Counted from the stretch's first letter, positions 18,901-27,063 are shown. The stretch is 64,000 bases of DNA from Streptomyces lienomycini (GCF_027947595.1 NZ_CP116257.1:3100001-3164000), one strand, 5' to 3'. The notes: generated by a model from the letters alone, not told the origin. Made by a program: numbers and translations.

Positions 18901-20255
18901 CGGAGCCTGTTGTCGGCGTAGACGTCGTACCCGGCGACTCCCTTGTCGTCGGTGGACGCGGTCCAGGTCAGCTTGACCTGCCCGGCGGCCGGTTCGGTGA
19001 GGGCGAGGTTCGAGGGCGCCGTGGGCGCCTGCGTGTCGCCGGTGCCGGCGCGGCGGGTGACCGAGTTGCTGTCGCCCGACTGGTTGCCGGCCGCGTCCTT
19101 GGCCCGCACGTGGTAGGTGACCGTCGCGCCGGTGGGCCGGGTGTCCGTGTACGTGGTGACGTCGCCCGCGACCGAGGTCAGCAGCTCGCCGTCGGCGTAG
19201 ACGTCGTACCCCGTGACGGCCGTGTCGTCCAAGGACGCGTTCCAGGTCAGCCTGATCTGCCCGGTGGTCGGCTCGGTGAACGCCAGGTTCGCCGGGGCCG
19301 TGGGAGCCTGGGTGTCACCCGTCGCCGGTCCGTAGACCTCCAGCTCGGAGACCTGGGCGGCGGGCTGACCGGTGTTGGCCGTCACCAGGACCCGCACGTG
19401 GCGCGTGGTGGTCGCGTCGAAGGTGATCGTGGCCGACTGACCGCCCGCCGCGTCGAAGGTGTACGCCTTGGACGCGGTCAGATCCGTGAAGTCCGAGCCG
19501 TTGTCACTGGCCTGGATCTTGAGGGTCTGGCTCCGGGCCGGCCAGCCGTCCGGCAGCCGCAGCACGACGCGGTCGATCCGGCGGGTGGAGCCGAGGTCGG
19601 CCTGGAGCCACTGCGGCAGGGCGTTGTTGGCGCTCTCCCAGTAGGTGGCCCTGTTGCCGTCGTTGCCGTTGCCGGGCGGGTACGCACCCGTGGAACCGCT
19701 CGCCGTCAGACGTCGGCCCGCGGCGAGGTTCACGGACGACTCCCCGGCCGCGTGCACCTCCAGTTCGGCGAGCTGGGCCGCCTGCCAGCCGGTGTTCGCC
19801 GTGATGTCCACCCGCACGAACCGTGTTCGCGTGGCCGGGAAGGACACGGTGACCGTGTTGCCCGAACCCGGGTCGAAGGCGTAGGCGGCGGAGGTCTTGA
19901 GCGTGCCGAAGCTCGTGCCGTCGGCGCTGCCCTGGACGGAGAGCGTCTGCTCGCGGCTCTCCCAGCCGGCCGGCAGTCTCAGGACGACCTCGTCGATCCG
20001 CTCGGTGGAGCCGAGGTCGGTCTGCACCCACTGGGGCAGGCTGCCGCCGCCGCTCTGCCAGTACGAATCCTGGTCCCCGTCGGTGATGTTGGCGGCGCCG
20101 TACTCGCCGTGCGAGCTGCTCGCCGCCGTGGCGTCCCCCACGGCGATGTTGGGACCACCGGCTGCCGTGGCCGACAGCAGCGGTCCTCCCAACGCCAGGA
20201 GACTGGTCGCGACCACGGTGCACAGAACACGTGATCTCCAGTTCCGGTTCCTCAT
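15963..20255 (-). CDS. Secreted GH87 alpha-1,3-glucanase (mycodextranase type), multidomain
   Basis: A 1430-residue secreted enzyme with a signal peptide ending near ATAAGGP. The start is the ATG at 20255 (MRNRNWRSR), which has GGGGAC upstream; an in-frame ATG nine codons earlier lacks one. Domains in order: two F5/8 type C discoidin domains (about 30-300), two fibronectin III repeats (about 315-490), a third discoidin-like domain (about 500-640), two CARDB-like repeats (about 645-860), a CBM6/35-like region (YEAEDGTVGGGATVVG, about 875-1040) and a right-handed beta-helix. The helix carries ADGIN with Asp1192 and GDDSFAL with Asp1215-Asp1216. That spacing (0, +23, +24) equals the three catalytic aspartates I remember for Bacillus circulans GH87. 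It would cleave fungal cell-wall or microbial alpha-1,3-glucan (or nigeran) for uptake by the adjacent transporter. Confidence 0.85.
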   Translation of the reverse strand: MRNRNWRSRVLCTVVATSLLALGGPLLSATAAGGPNIAVGDATAASSSHGEYGAANITDGDQDSYWQSGGGSLPQWVQTDLGSTERIDEVVLRLPAGWESREQTLSVQGSADGTSFGTLKTSAAYAFDPGSGNTVTVSFPATRTRFVRVDITANTGWQAAQLAELEVHAAGESSVNLAAGRRLTASGSTGAYPPGNGNDGNRATYWESANNALPQWLQADLGSTRRIDRVVLRLPDGWPARSQTLKIQASDNGSDFTDLTASKAYTFDAAGGQSATITFDATTTRHVRVLVTANTGQPAAQVSELEVYGPATGDTQAPTAPANLAFTEPTTGQIRLTWNASLDDTAVTGYDVYADGELLTSVAGDVTTYTDTRPTGATVTYHVRAKDAAGNQSGDSNSVTRRAGTGDTQAPTAPSNLALTEPAAGQVKLTWTASTDDKGVAGYDVYADNRLRKSVAGDVTTYTDTQPVSANVTYFVRAKDAAGNESGDSNSVTRTGSGGDGSNLAVGKPISASSFIHTYAAENANDNSTSTYWEGAAGSYPNTLTLKLGANADVDRVVLKLNPDSNWSKRTQNIQVLGRAQDASGFTSLVAAKDYVFDPAGGGNSVRIPVGERAADVQLRFTSNTGATAGQVAEFQVVGTPAPNPDLEVTKLTASPDSPVESDEITVSATVRNSGAADAPAGKAAIRLGGTKVATAEVPALKAGAQSTVSASVGAREAGSYELSAVADEANEIIEQNETNNTYTRPDPLVVRPVQSSDLVAAAVTTSPSGPAAGDDVTFKVALKNQGTQDSASGSHPVTLTLVDSKGGTVKTLSGAHSGVIAAGTTAPAVSLGTWKAVNGSYSLKVTVGDDANELPVKRENNASTQPLFVGRGANMPYDMYEAEDGTVGGGATVVGPNRTIGDIAGEASGRKAVHLDRTGEYVEFTTKADINTLVTRFSIPDAPGGGGIDATLNVYVDGVMKKALPLTSKYAWLYGAEASPGNSPGAGAPRHIYDEAHLMLGETVPAGSTIRLQKDAGNTSDYAIDFVNLEQVSAVANPDPAAYAVPAGFTHQDVQNALDQVRMDTSGTLVGVYLPPGDYQTSSKFQVYGKAVKVIGAGPWFTRFHAPTTQDNTDIGFRAEASAKGSTFANFAYFGNYTTRIDGPGKVFDFSNTSDIVIDNIWNEHMVCLYWGANTDRMTIRNSRIRNMFADGINMTNGSTDNLVSNNDARATGDDSFALFSAIDAGGADMKNNLYENLTTTLTWRAAGLAVYGGYNNTFRNIHIADTLVYSGITISSLDFGYPMNGFGTEPTTFENVSIVRAGGHFWGGQTFPGIWVFSASKVFQGIRVDNVDIVDPTYSGIMFQTNYVGGQPQFPIKDTVFTDVSVTGAHKSGDAFDAKSGFGLWANEMPEAGQGPAVGEVTFNGLKLSDNAVDVRNTTSTFKIVRNP

Positions 20256-20453
20256 CTGTCCCCACATCAGGTAGACACTCAATGTTCTCTGACATTTACG
20301 CGGAGCGCTCGCAGAGTTGCAGAGATATGTTGAGTCGTCTACAGGATGGGCAGCGTGAAGTGGCCGTGCGGCAGGGCCCGTTGGTATCGGTGAGCGCCGG
20401 AGAGGCGTCGGGGCATGCCCGGATCAGCGGCTTTCACGAGCTACGTCGGGTGG

Positions 20454-20490
20454 CCGCAAGCCACTGCCATTTCCCGCAAGGAACTTGCGG
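20454..20490. promoter_or_regulatory. Triple CCGCAAG motif, operator candidate upstream of GH87
   Basis: CCGCAAG occurs at 20454-20460 and 20474-20480, and its complement CTTGCGG at 20484-20490; the last two form a perfect palindrome with a three-base centre. The cluster lies between lacI copy 2 and the GH87 gene, about 200 bases upstream of the GH87 start. It fits a LacI-type operator, though the palindrome could also end lacI copy 2 transcription. Confidence 0.6.
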
Positions 20491-20513
20491 TCAAGAAGGA
20501 GAACGGGAAGCCG

Positions 20514-21524
20514 TCAGCGGGCGGCCGGCTGCGCCGTGGAGCCCCGGACCACGAGTTCCGGTTCGAAGAGCAGCTCGCCGTGGGGGACTTCGGTGCCTTG
20601 GATTTGTGCGCAGAGGAGGTCGACGGCGGCGCGTCCCATGGCTTCGATGGGTTGGCGGACGGTGGTGAGGGGTGGTTCGGTGCAGGTCATGAAGGCGCTG
20701 TCGTCGTAGCCGATGACGGAGACGTGGTGGGGTACGTGGTGTCCGCGGCGGCGGGCGGCGCGGATGGCGCCGAGGGCGAGGGGGTCGCTGGCGCAGATGA
20801 TGCCGGTGATGCCGCGGTCGAGGAGGCGGGTGGCGGCGGCCTGGCCGCCTTCGAGGGAGAACATGGCGCGTTCGACGTGGGTGTCGGGCAGTTCCATGCC
20901 GGCGGCGTGGGCGGTGTGGTGGGCGGCGTCGAGTTTGCGGCGGGAGGGGATGTGGTCGGAGGGGCCGAGGACGAGGCCGATGCGTTCGTGGCCGAGGGAG
21001 GCCAGGTGCCGCCAGGACTGCTCGACGGCGACCGCGTCGTCACACGCGATGCACGGGAAGTCCAGATTCTCGATCGACGCGTTGATGAGCACCACGGGGA
21101 TGTTCCGCTCGGCGAGCAGCCGGTAGTGGTCGTGCGGGGCGTCCGCCTGCGCGAACAGACCGCCCGCGAACACCACACCGGAGACCTGCTGCTGCAACAG
21201 CAGCTCGACGTAGTCCGCCTCCGAGACGCCGCCCTTGGTCTGGGTGCACAGCACCGGGGTCAGCCCCTGCTGGGCCAGTGCGCCGCCGATGACCTCGGCG
21301 AACGCCGGGAAGATGGGGTTCTGCAGCTCCGGCAGGACCAGACCCACCAGCCGCGCGCGCTCGCCCCGCAACTGGGTGGGCCGCTCGTAGCCCAGGACGT
21401 CCAACGCGCTCAGCACGGACTGCCGGGTCGCCTCGGAAACCCCCGGCTTGCCGTTGAGCACCCGGCTGACCGTGGCCTCGCTGACCCCAACCTTCTTCGC
21501 CACCTGAGCAAGTCGTCGCGTCAC
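20514..21524 (-). CDS. LacI-family regulator, copy 2
   Basis: A 336-residue LacI/GalR repressor nearly identical to the product of 14890-15903, including an identical HTH apart from SEATRQ versus SETTRQ in the following helix. Identical recognition helices imply both regulators bind the same operator. The middle of the protein (QADAPHDHYRLLAERNIPVVLINASIENLDFPCIACDD) differs most, near the likely ligand pocket. It is upstream of the GH87 gene on the same strand. Two isoforms with shared operators but different pockets could integrate two sugars. Confidence 0.95.
   Translation of the reverse strand: MTRRLAQVAKKVGVSEATVSRVLNGKPGVSEATRQSVLSALDVLGYERPTQLRGERARLVGLVLPELQNPIFPAFAEVIGGALAQQGLTPVLCTQTKGGVSEADYVELLLQQQVSGVVFAGGLFAQADAPHDHYRLLAERNIPVVLINASIENLDFPCIACDDAVAVEQSWRHLASLGHERIGLVLGPSDHIPSRRKLDAAHHTAHAAGMELPDTHVERAMFSLEGGQAAATRLLDRGITGIICASDPLALGAIRAARRRGHHVPHHVSVIGYDDSAFMTCTEPPLTTVRQPIEAMGRAAVDLLCAQIQGTEVPHGELLFEPELVVRGSTAQPAAR
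20605..20891. repeat. Identical 287-bp segment shared with 14981-15267
   Basis: Partner of the identical segment in lacI copy 1, in the same orientation, 5624 bp apart. Homologous recombination between the two would delete or duplicate the GH87 gene. Confidence 0.85.
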
Positions 21525-21539
21525 AGGCGAAAGGCTAAC

Positions 21540-21561
21540 GCAAACACCGCAAGCGGTTTGC
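21540..21561. promoter_or_regulatory. Palindrome before lacI copy 2
   Basis: GCAAAC (21540-21545) and GTTTGC (21556-21561) are exact complements, and the centre holds ACCGCAAGCGGT. It starts 16 bases upstream of the regulator start, the same position as the palindrome before copy 1, which supports an autoregulatory operator. Confidence 0.6.
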
Positions 21562-21562
21562 T

Positions 21563-22507
21563 TCAGTCCCAGGTGACCCGTGCGACGACCGGAAGGTGAT
21601 CGCTGCCGGTGGCGGGCAGGGTGCGGAGGGCGCCCACGGCCCCGGCACGGGCCATCACCTGATCGATCCGGGCCAGCGGAACCCCGGCGGGGAAGCTGAA
21701 GGCGAGGCCCCGCTCGGCCGTGTTCAGCCGGGTCGTCAAAGGATCCAGCGCCCGGTCGTCGACCGTGCCGTTGAGGTCGCCCAGCAGCACCACCCTGCGC
21801 AGCTCCTCCGCGGCCAGGGCGTCCCCCAGCAGGCCGGCGCTCTCGTCCCGCCAGGACGACGCGAGACCGCCCGCCCCCACCCGGACCGACGGCAGGTGCG
21901 CGACGTAGAGGGCGACTTCACCGCGCGGCGTGTGCGCCACGGTCCGCAGCCCGCGCTCCCACTCCTCCTCGATGCCCCGCGGCTTGATGTCCAGGGGACG
22001 CGAACCGGAGAGCGGATACCTAGACCAGAGCCCGACGGTGCCCCGGACCGTCCGGTACGGATAGTCGGGGGCGAGGGTCTTCGCATAAACCTCCAGCGCC
22101 GGCGGCACCAGCTCCTCCAGCGCGACGAGGTCGGGCCCGGCACGGACCAGGGCACGCGCCGTGCCCTCGGGGTCGGTGTTCTCGTCGCTGACGTTGTGCT
22201 GCACCACGACCAGGTCGTCGGCGCCGGGATCCGGCGCGGGCAGGAGCAGCCCGCCGAAGAGGTACGTCCAAGCAGCCACCGGCAGCAGCAGCGCCACCAG
22301 CGCGAGCGCCGAGCGGCGCACCAGCGCCAGCACGAGCAGCACCACGACGACCACACCGAGCCACGGCAGGAAGGACTCCAGCAGACTGCCTAGGCCGCCC
22401 ACGGTGTTCGGTACGAACCGGTGGAACGACAGCAGGAGCGCGGTGACCACCGCCGCCCCGGCGAGCACCCGTCCACGCCCGCGCGTCCAGACCGCCCAGT
22501 CGGTCAT
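21563..22507 (-). CDS. Membrane-anchored endonuclease/exonuclease/phosphatase family protein
   Basis: A 314-residue protein. Three hydrophobic segments (about 10-110) precede an EEP fold domain with VVVQHNVSDEN, LVALEEL, YVAHLPSVR, LLGDLNGTVDD and the terminal TGSDHLPVVARV, which hold the metal-binding and catalytic residues of the DNase I-like superfamily. The active site is expected outside the membrane. Streptomyces has many such proteins; substrates may be nucleic acid, phosphoinositide or other phosphodiesters. The start at 22507 (MTDWAVWTRG) has GGAACGGAG upstream. It ends 2 bases after the palindrome preceding lacI copy 2. Confidence 0.88.
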   Translation of the reverse strand: MTDWAVWTRGRGRVLAGAAVVTALLLSFHRFVPNTVGGLGSLLESFLPWLGVVVVVLLVLALVRRSALALVALLLPVAAWTYLFGGLLLPAPDPGADDLVVVQHNVSDENTDPEGTARALVRAGPDLVALEELVPPALEVYAKTLAPDYPYRTVRGTVGLWSRYPLSGSRPLDIKPRGIEEEWERGLRTVAHTPRGEVALYVAHLPSVRVGAGGLASSWRDESAGLLGDALAAEELRRVVLLGDLNGTVDDRALDPLTTRLNTAERGLAFSFPAGVPLARIDQVMARAGAVGALRTLPATGSDHLPVVARVTWD

Positions 22508-22592
22508 CGCACTCCGTTCCCTCGTCCTCACCGGCAGGTTCACCAGTCAGGACGAGGGGGCGGGCGTTCGAGTTCCGACCGCCACCGCCGGC

Positions 22593-22823
22593 CTACTTCA
22601 AGTACGGCCCCTCCGTCCCGATCCTCCCGGCCCCGTCCAGGACGTACACCCGCAGGTTCCCCTTGCCGGGTGCGGCGACGGTGAGGCGGCCGTAGGTGGC
22701 GCCGCCCGAGACGGTGACGAGGGCGAAGCTGTCCGTGCCGCCGTCGGTGCAGCGGCGTTTGAAGGCCATGTCGCCGGCGATGCCCTCCGTGCGTGCCTGA
22801 CCAGGGCGCGGCGGCGCGGCCAC
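22593..22823 (-). pseudogene. Small remnant, likely C-terminal fragment of a lost gene
   Basis: A 76-codon frame whose last ~62 codons (from IAGDMAFKRRC to RIGTEGPYLK) show strong streptomycete codon bias and a beta-rich pattern like the end of a secreted or carbohydrate-binding domain. The first codons do not, and no credible ribosome site precedes the start. I do not recognise the family. It sits in the 600-bp gap between the EEP gene and the divergent alpha-amylase, so it may be the surviving tail of a deleted gene. Confidence 0.4.
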
Positions 22824-22999
22824 GGGCGGTCGACCGCCCAGACCTTGAAAGCGAGAACGGAAAGTTGCAGAAACCTCTTACGGCAGTGGGAAGTTACCCG
22901 TGCGAGGCGGCGCCGTAAAGGGGTCGCGCTTCAACTTCCGGGTGTGCACGAAGGGTTGACCGTGGATGAACGCCGCCCTTACGGTCACGACCGCAACGT

Positions 23000-23031
23000 C
23001 TTGCAGAATTCTTGCTGCAATCCATTGCAAG
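23000..23031. promoter_or_regulatory. CTTGCA operator cluster upstream of alpha-amylase
   Basis: CTTGCA (23000-23005), CTTGC (23011-23015) and TTGCAAG (23025-23031) lie within 32 bases. TTGCAG and CTGCAA (23001-23006 and 23015-23020) form a perfect inverted repeat, as do the outer CTTGCA and TTGCAAG. Such CTTGCAG repeats are the known operator class of MalR/Reg1-type LacI repressors before Streptomyces amylase and chitinase genes. They end 76 bases before the start codon. Confidence 0.7.
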
Positions 23032-23107
23032 CGGGTGCCGGCTCCCCAGACCTCCGTCGGCACCCCCACCACCCCCGGGACACCCGCATCCTCACATGGG
23101 AGACTCC

Positions 23108-24829
23108 ATGCACGGGAGCACCAGCACAGCGCGGAGAGTCACCGCCACCGCGCTCGCGCTCACCGCCGGCGTCGCCGGCGGCCTCCTCGCCACCACCGCG
23201 CCGGCCCAGGCCTCGCCACCCGGCGACAAGGACGTCACCGCGGTGATGTTCGAGTGGAAGTTCACCTCCGTCGCCCAGGCCTGCACCGACACCCTCGGAC
23301 CGGCCGGTTACGGCTTCGTCCAGGTCTCACCGCCCCAGGAGCACATCCAGGGCGGACAGTGGTGGACCTCGTACCAGCCGGTGAGCTACAAGATCGCGGG
23401 CCGCCTCGGTGACCGCGCACAGTTCAAGAGCATGGTCGACACCTGCCACGCGGCGGGCGTGAAGGTCGTCGCCGACTCGGTGATCAACCACATGTCGTCC
23501 GGCAGCGGCACGGGCACCGGCGGCTCCTCGTACACCAAGTACGACTACCCCGGCCTCTACTCGTCGAACGACCTCAACAACTGCACCTCGGAGATCAACG
23601 ACTACCGCGACCGCTTCAACGTCCAGGAGTGCGAGCTGGTCGGCCTCGCGGACCTGGACACGGGCGAGGACTACGTGCGGGGCAGGATCGCCGGCTACCT
23701 CAACGACCTGCTGTCCCTCGGCGTCGACGGCTTCCGGATCGACGCGGCCAAGCACATGGCCGCCGGTGACCTGGCGAACATCAAGTCACGGCTCAGCAAC
23801 CCCGACGTGTACTGGAAGCACGAGGCGATCTACGGCGAGGGCGAGGCGGTCTCCCCGACCGAGTACCTCGGCAGCGGCGACGTCCAGGAGTTCCGCTACG
23901 CACGCGACCTCAAGCGGATCTTCAACAGCGAGAACCTCGCGTACCTGAAGAACTTCGGCGCATCCTGGGGCTACATGGCCTCGGACAGGTCCGCCGTCTT
24001 CGTCACCAACCACGACACCGAACGCAACGGCGAGACCCTCACCTACAAGGACGGCGCCAACTACACGCTGGCGCACGTGTTCATGCTGGCCTGGCCGTAC
24101 GGCAGCCCCGACGTCCACTCCGGCTACGAGTTCTCCGACCACGACGCCGGTCCGCCCGGCGGCGGCCAGGTGAACGCCTGCTACAGCGACGGCTGGAAGT
24201 GCCAGCACGCCTGGCGCGAGATCTCCTCCATGGTCGGCTTCCGCAACGCCGCCCGCGGCCAGTTGGTGACCGACTGGTGGGACGACGGCGGCGACCGGAT
24301 CGCCTTCGGCCGCGGCTCCAAGGCGTACGTCGCCATCAACCACGAGGGCTCCTCGCTGACCCGTACGTTCCAGACGTCGCTGCCCGCGGGCGACTACTGC
24401 GACGTCCAGTCCGGCAACGGCGTCACGGTCGACGGGTCCGGCCGGTTCACCGCGACCCTGGGCGCCAACACGGCCGTCGCGCTGCACGTGGGCGCCCGCA
24501 CCTGCGAGGGCGGGGGAGACCCCGGCCCCGACCCGGTGACCTCCGGCGTGTCCTTCGCCGTCAACGCCGATACCAGCTGGGGCCAGAACATCTACGTCAC
24601 CGGCAACCGGCCGGAGTTTGGCAACTGGAACCCGGGCAGCGCCCTGAAACTCGACCCGGCCGCCTACCCGGTGTGGAAGCTGGACGTGGACCTCGCCGCG
24701 GGCACGTCCTTCGAGTACAAGTACCTCCGCAAGGACGCCGCAGGGAACGTGACCTGGGAGAGCGGCGCCAACCGCACCGCCACGGTGAACACCACGAAGA
24801 TCACTCTCAACGACACCTGGCGCAACTGA
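23108..24829 (+). CDS. aml: Secreted alpha-amylase, GH13 with C-terminal CBM20
   Basis: A 573-residue secreted enzyme with a signal peptide ending near AQA/SPPGD. It hydrolyses internal alpha-1,4 bonds of starch. GH13 motifs: [18 protein letters not shown] with nucleophile Asp near 212, HEAIYGEG with acid/base Glu near 239, and [10 protein letters not shown] with Asp near 303. A starch-binding CBM20 occupies about 478-573 ([40 protein letters not shown]). The ATG at 23108 is preceded by GGGAGA. This architecture equals the classic Streptomyces alpha-amylase. The CTTGCA cluster upstream implies glucose repression and maltose induction. Confidence 0.97.
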   Translation: MHGSTSTARRVTATALALTAGVAGGLLATTAPAQASPPGDKDVTAVMFEWKFTSVAQACTDTLGPAGYGFVQVSPPQEHIQGGQWWTSYQPVSYKIAGRLGDRAQFKSMVDTCHAAGVKVVADSVINHMSSGSGTGTGGSSYTKYDYPGLYSSNDLNNCTSEINDYRDRFNVQECELVGLADLDTGEDYVRGRIAGYLNDLLSLGVDGFRIDAAKHMAAGDLANIKSRLSNPDVYWKHEAIYGEGEAVSPTEYLGSGDVQEFRYARDLKRIFNSENLAYLKNFGASWGYMASDRSAVFVTNHDTERNGETLTYKDGANYTLAHVFMLAWPYGSPDVHSGYEFSDHDAGPPGGGQVNACYSDGWKCQHAWREISSMVGFRNAARGQLVTDWWDDGGDRIAFGRGSKAYVAINHEGSSLTRTFQTSLPAGDYCDVQSGNGVTVDGSGRFTATLGANTAVALHVGARTCEGGGDPGPDPVTSGVSFAVNADTSWGQNIYVTGNRPEFGNWNPGSALKLDPAAYPVWKLDVDLAAGTSFEYKYLRKDAAGNVTWESGANRTATVNTTKITLNDTWRN

Positions 24830-24888
24830 GTACCGCTGGATGAACAGTCGCGTGTGAGCAAGCTGACACGGATGGGGAGACCGGGGCC

Positions 24889-24930
24889 GGCCGTTCGGGG
24901 GAAGGTACTGTGTTCAAGGCTCGAACGGCC
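24889..24930. promoter_or_regulatory. Inverted repeat between amylase and NlpC/P60 gene
   Basis: GGCCGTTCG (24889-24897) and CGAACGGCC (24922-24930) are exact complements with a 24-base loop. A TACTGT -10-like hexamer falls in the loop. Just downstream, the palindrome ACCGCGGT occurs twice (24941-24948 and 24953-24960). The stem may close the amylase transcript, while the twin palindromes could be an operator for the next gene. Confidence 0.4.
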
Positions 24931-25010
24931 CCCCGTGTGAACCGCGGTGGCGACCGCGGTCACAGCCGTCCGTCTGAGCCGCCCGCACGCGACCTCTGAA
25001 AGTGGAGCTC

Positions 25011-26120
25011 ATGAACGTGTCGACCGGCGGCAGACGGTTACGGAGTCGGGGCGCCACGGCGGCCCTCGTCTGCGCGATCCTCCTGTCGCCCGGCCCCGGT
25101 TACGCGGCGCCGGGCGAACCCGACCCGCGCGGCGAGAAGTCGATCGAGGACATCCGCGTCGAACTCGACGGCCTCTACCGCGAGGCCGAGGTGGCCACCG
25201 AGGCGTACAACGCCGCCAACGAGAAGGCGGACGAGCAGGAGAAGCGGCTGACGTCCCTGCGCGAGAACCTGACCCGTGCCGAGCGGCGGGTGAGCAACCT
25301 GCGCGACCTCGCGGGCGCGGCCGCCCGCACCCAGTACCGCGGGGGCGACCTCGCCGCCACGGGCATCCAACTGCTGCTCGGCGACCACCCCGAGCAGGCC
25401 CTCGACGAGGCGTCCCAGGCCCGCCAGGCCCTGCGTGGCCTGGTCAACGTCGCCGAGAGCCAGAAGACCGCCCGCGCGGAACTGAGCGAGCAGACCGACG
25501 CCGCCACGAAACAACTGCGGGACCTGGAGAGCAGCCGCGCGGACAAGGCCGCGGCGAAGGAGAAGATCGAGAAGAAGATCGCCTCGGCCGAGCGGATCGA
25601 GGCGGGACTCGAGGAGGAACAGGCCCGCGAACTCGCCGACCTGGAGAAGCAGCGGGCACAGGAGGCCCAGGCCAGGTGGACGGGCTCCGACTCCGGCAGC
25701 GGCGGCGGCGGCGGTTCGACGGGGACCGGGAAGGGCAGGGGCAAGGTCTCCGGCGGAACACGGGCGACCGGAGCCGCCGCCGAGGCCGTCGGCTTCGCGA
25801 TGGCCCAGATCGGCAAACCGTACGTGTGGGGGGCGGTGGGCCCCTCGTCGTACGACTGCTCGGGACTCACCTCCGCGGCATGGGCGGCGGCCGGGCACCC
25901 CATTCCCCGTACGTCGCAGGCGCAGTGGGCGGGCCTGACCCGCGTGAGCCTGTCCTCCGCCCGCCCCGGAGACCTGATCATCTACTACAACGACGCCACC
26001 CACGTGGGCATGTACATCGGAGGCGGGCAGATGGTCCACGCCCCCCGGCCAGGGCGCTCCGTCACGACCGCGCCGGCCGCCTCCATGCCCGTCCTCGGCG
26101 TCGTACGACCCGGAGCCTGA
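25011..26120 (+). CDS. Secreted NlpC/P60 endopeptidase with coiled coil
   Basis: A 369-residue exported peptidoglycan hydrolase. A signal peptide (ALVCAILLSPGPGYA) is followed by a long Glu/Arg/Ala-rich coiled coil (about 40-215), a Gly/Ser linker, then the NlpC/P60 domain. Active-site Cys283 lies in YDCSGLTSAAW and His331 in HVGMYIGGG. It would cleave the gamma-D-Glu-diaminopimelate bond in stem peptides during growth or spore formation, like RipA/SwlA-type enzymes. The ATG has GGAG seven bases upstream. The following gene starts five bases after its stop, so the two are co-transcribed. Confidence 0.93.
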   Translation: MNVSTGGRRLRSRGATAALVCAILLSPGPGYAAPGEPDPRGEKSIEDIRVELDGLYREAEVATEAYNAANEKADEQEKRLTSLRENLTRAERRVSNLRDLAGAAARTQYRGGDLAATGIQLLLGDHPEQALDEASQARQALRGLVNVAESQKTARAELSEQTDAATKQLRDLESSRADKAAAKEKIEKKIASAERIEAGLEEEQARELADLEKQRAQEAQARWTGSDSGSGGGGGSTGTGKGRGKVSGGTRATGAAAEAVGFAMAQIGKPYVWGAVGPSSYDCSGLTSAAWAAAGHPIPRTSQAQWAGLTRVSLSSARPGDLIIYYNDATHVGMYIGGGQMVHAPRPGRSVTTAPAASMPVLGVVRPGA

Positions 26121-26124
26121 GCGG

Positions 26125-26931
26125 ATGACCTACTCGCTGACCCCCCGTGACGAGGGGAACCTGCCCGCGCTCGGCGCCACGCCGCTGATCCGCCTCGACG
26201 CCTACGTGGCCGAGGACGGGTCGACGGTGGTCAACGGCCACCTGCTGGAGATGGGCGGCATGCGACCGCCCAACGAGGCGATCCTGGACGCCGTCGCCAT
26301 GTTCGCCCGCACGCTGCGCGCCCCCGTCGCCGCCACCGTCATCGACCGCACCGCGCAGCAGGTGGCGCGGCTGCGGGTCCACCCCGACGGCTCGGCCCGG
26401 ACCATCGCCGACGAGGAGGACCTGCCGCCCGGGCGCGAGCGCACCGCCGTGGAGGAGGAGGCGTTCCCCCCGCTGGCCCGCGTCGAGCGGATCATCCAGC
26501 ACGCCCAGCGCGAGGAACTGCACGCCGCGTTCGTCCTCGCCAGCGCGTTGCGCGAACACCTCACGCTGCGCCGGGGCGCGGAGGACGAACTCTCGCTGGA
26601 GGCGCGGGCGATCGAGGCGTACCTCGCGTACCTGCGGGGCGACTACATGCTCTCCACCGTCCTCGCGCTGACCGTCGCCCGTATCCGCTGCCGCACCGAT
26701 CTGGACCGGGCGGCCCCCGACGTGGCCCGCGCCACCGCGGCGTGGCAGCGGCTGTGGGACGAGGGCCAGGTGGCCACCCGGGGGCAGGAACTGCTGCACA
26801 TGTGGGAGCGGTTGTCCGAGGCTGACCTGCTGCGGGAGCCCTCCCACCACGCGATGGCCGAGGCCGTGCGCAACCGGCTCGCCCGGGGCGACCGGCCGGT
26901 GCCGCCACCGGCCCAGGCCGCCGCGCCCTGA
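26125..26931 (+). CDS. Hypothetical protein, coupled to NlpC/P60 gene
   Basis: A 268-residue soluble acidic protein that I do not recognise. The first part (LIRLDAYVAEDGSTVVNGHL) looks alpha/beta; a helical second half (LSLEARAIEAYLAYLRGDYMLSTVLALTVARIRCRTDLDRAAPDVARATAAWQRLWDEG) follows, so the domain split is near residue 130. There is no signal peptide. It starts five bases after the wall hydrolase and presumably shares its transcript. Just after its stop, another frame remains codon-biased to 27041. Confidence 0.7.
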   Translation: MTYSLTPRDEGNLPALGATPLIRLDAYVAEDGSTVVNGHLLEMGGMRPPNEAILDAVAMFARTLRAPVAATVIDRTAQQVARLRVHPDGSARTIADEEDLPPGRERTAVEEEAFPPLARVERIIQHAQREELHAAFVLASALREHLTLRRGAEDELSLEARAIEAYLAYLRGDYMLSTVLALTVARIRCRTDLDRAAPDVARATAAWQRLWDEGQVATRGQELLHMWERLSEADLLREPSHHAMAEAVRNRLARGDRPVPPPAQAAAP

Positions 26932-26948
26932 CCGCCGGCCCGGAGCCG

Positions 26949-27041
26949 GTGGCCCCCGAGGACAAGCCGCTCAAGCCCACCCGGCGCGGTCTGCGCCGCT
27001 TCACCCGGCGGCCGGGCCGGTCCGCCGGACCGTCCGACTGA
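26949..27041 (+). CDS. Possible 30-residue basic peptide or frameshifted tail
   Basis: A GTG-started frame (APEDKPLKPTRRGLRRFTRR then PGRSAGPSD) with GGAG a few bases before the GTG. It could be a small gene. Alternatively it is the true C-terminus of the preceding protein, reached by a one-base shift near 26929, since the same frame is open from CTG at 26928 onward. Codon bias is good, but short GC-rich frames are often fortuitous. Confidence 0.3.
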   Translation: MAPEDKPLKPTRRGLRRFTRRPGRSAGPSD

Positions 27042-27063
27042 CGGGGGCGCCGGGGGAGTCCTC

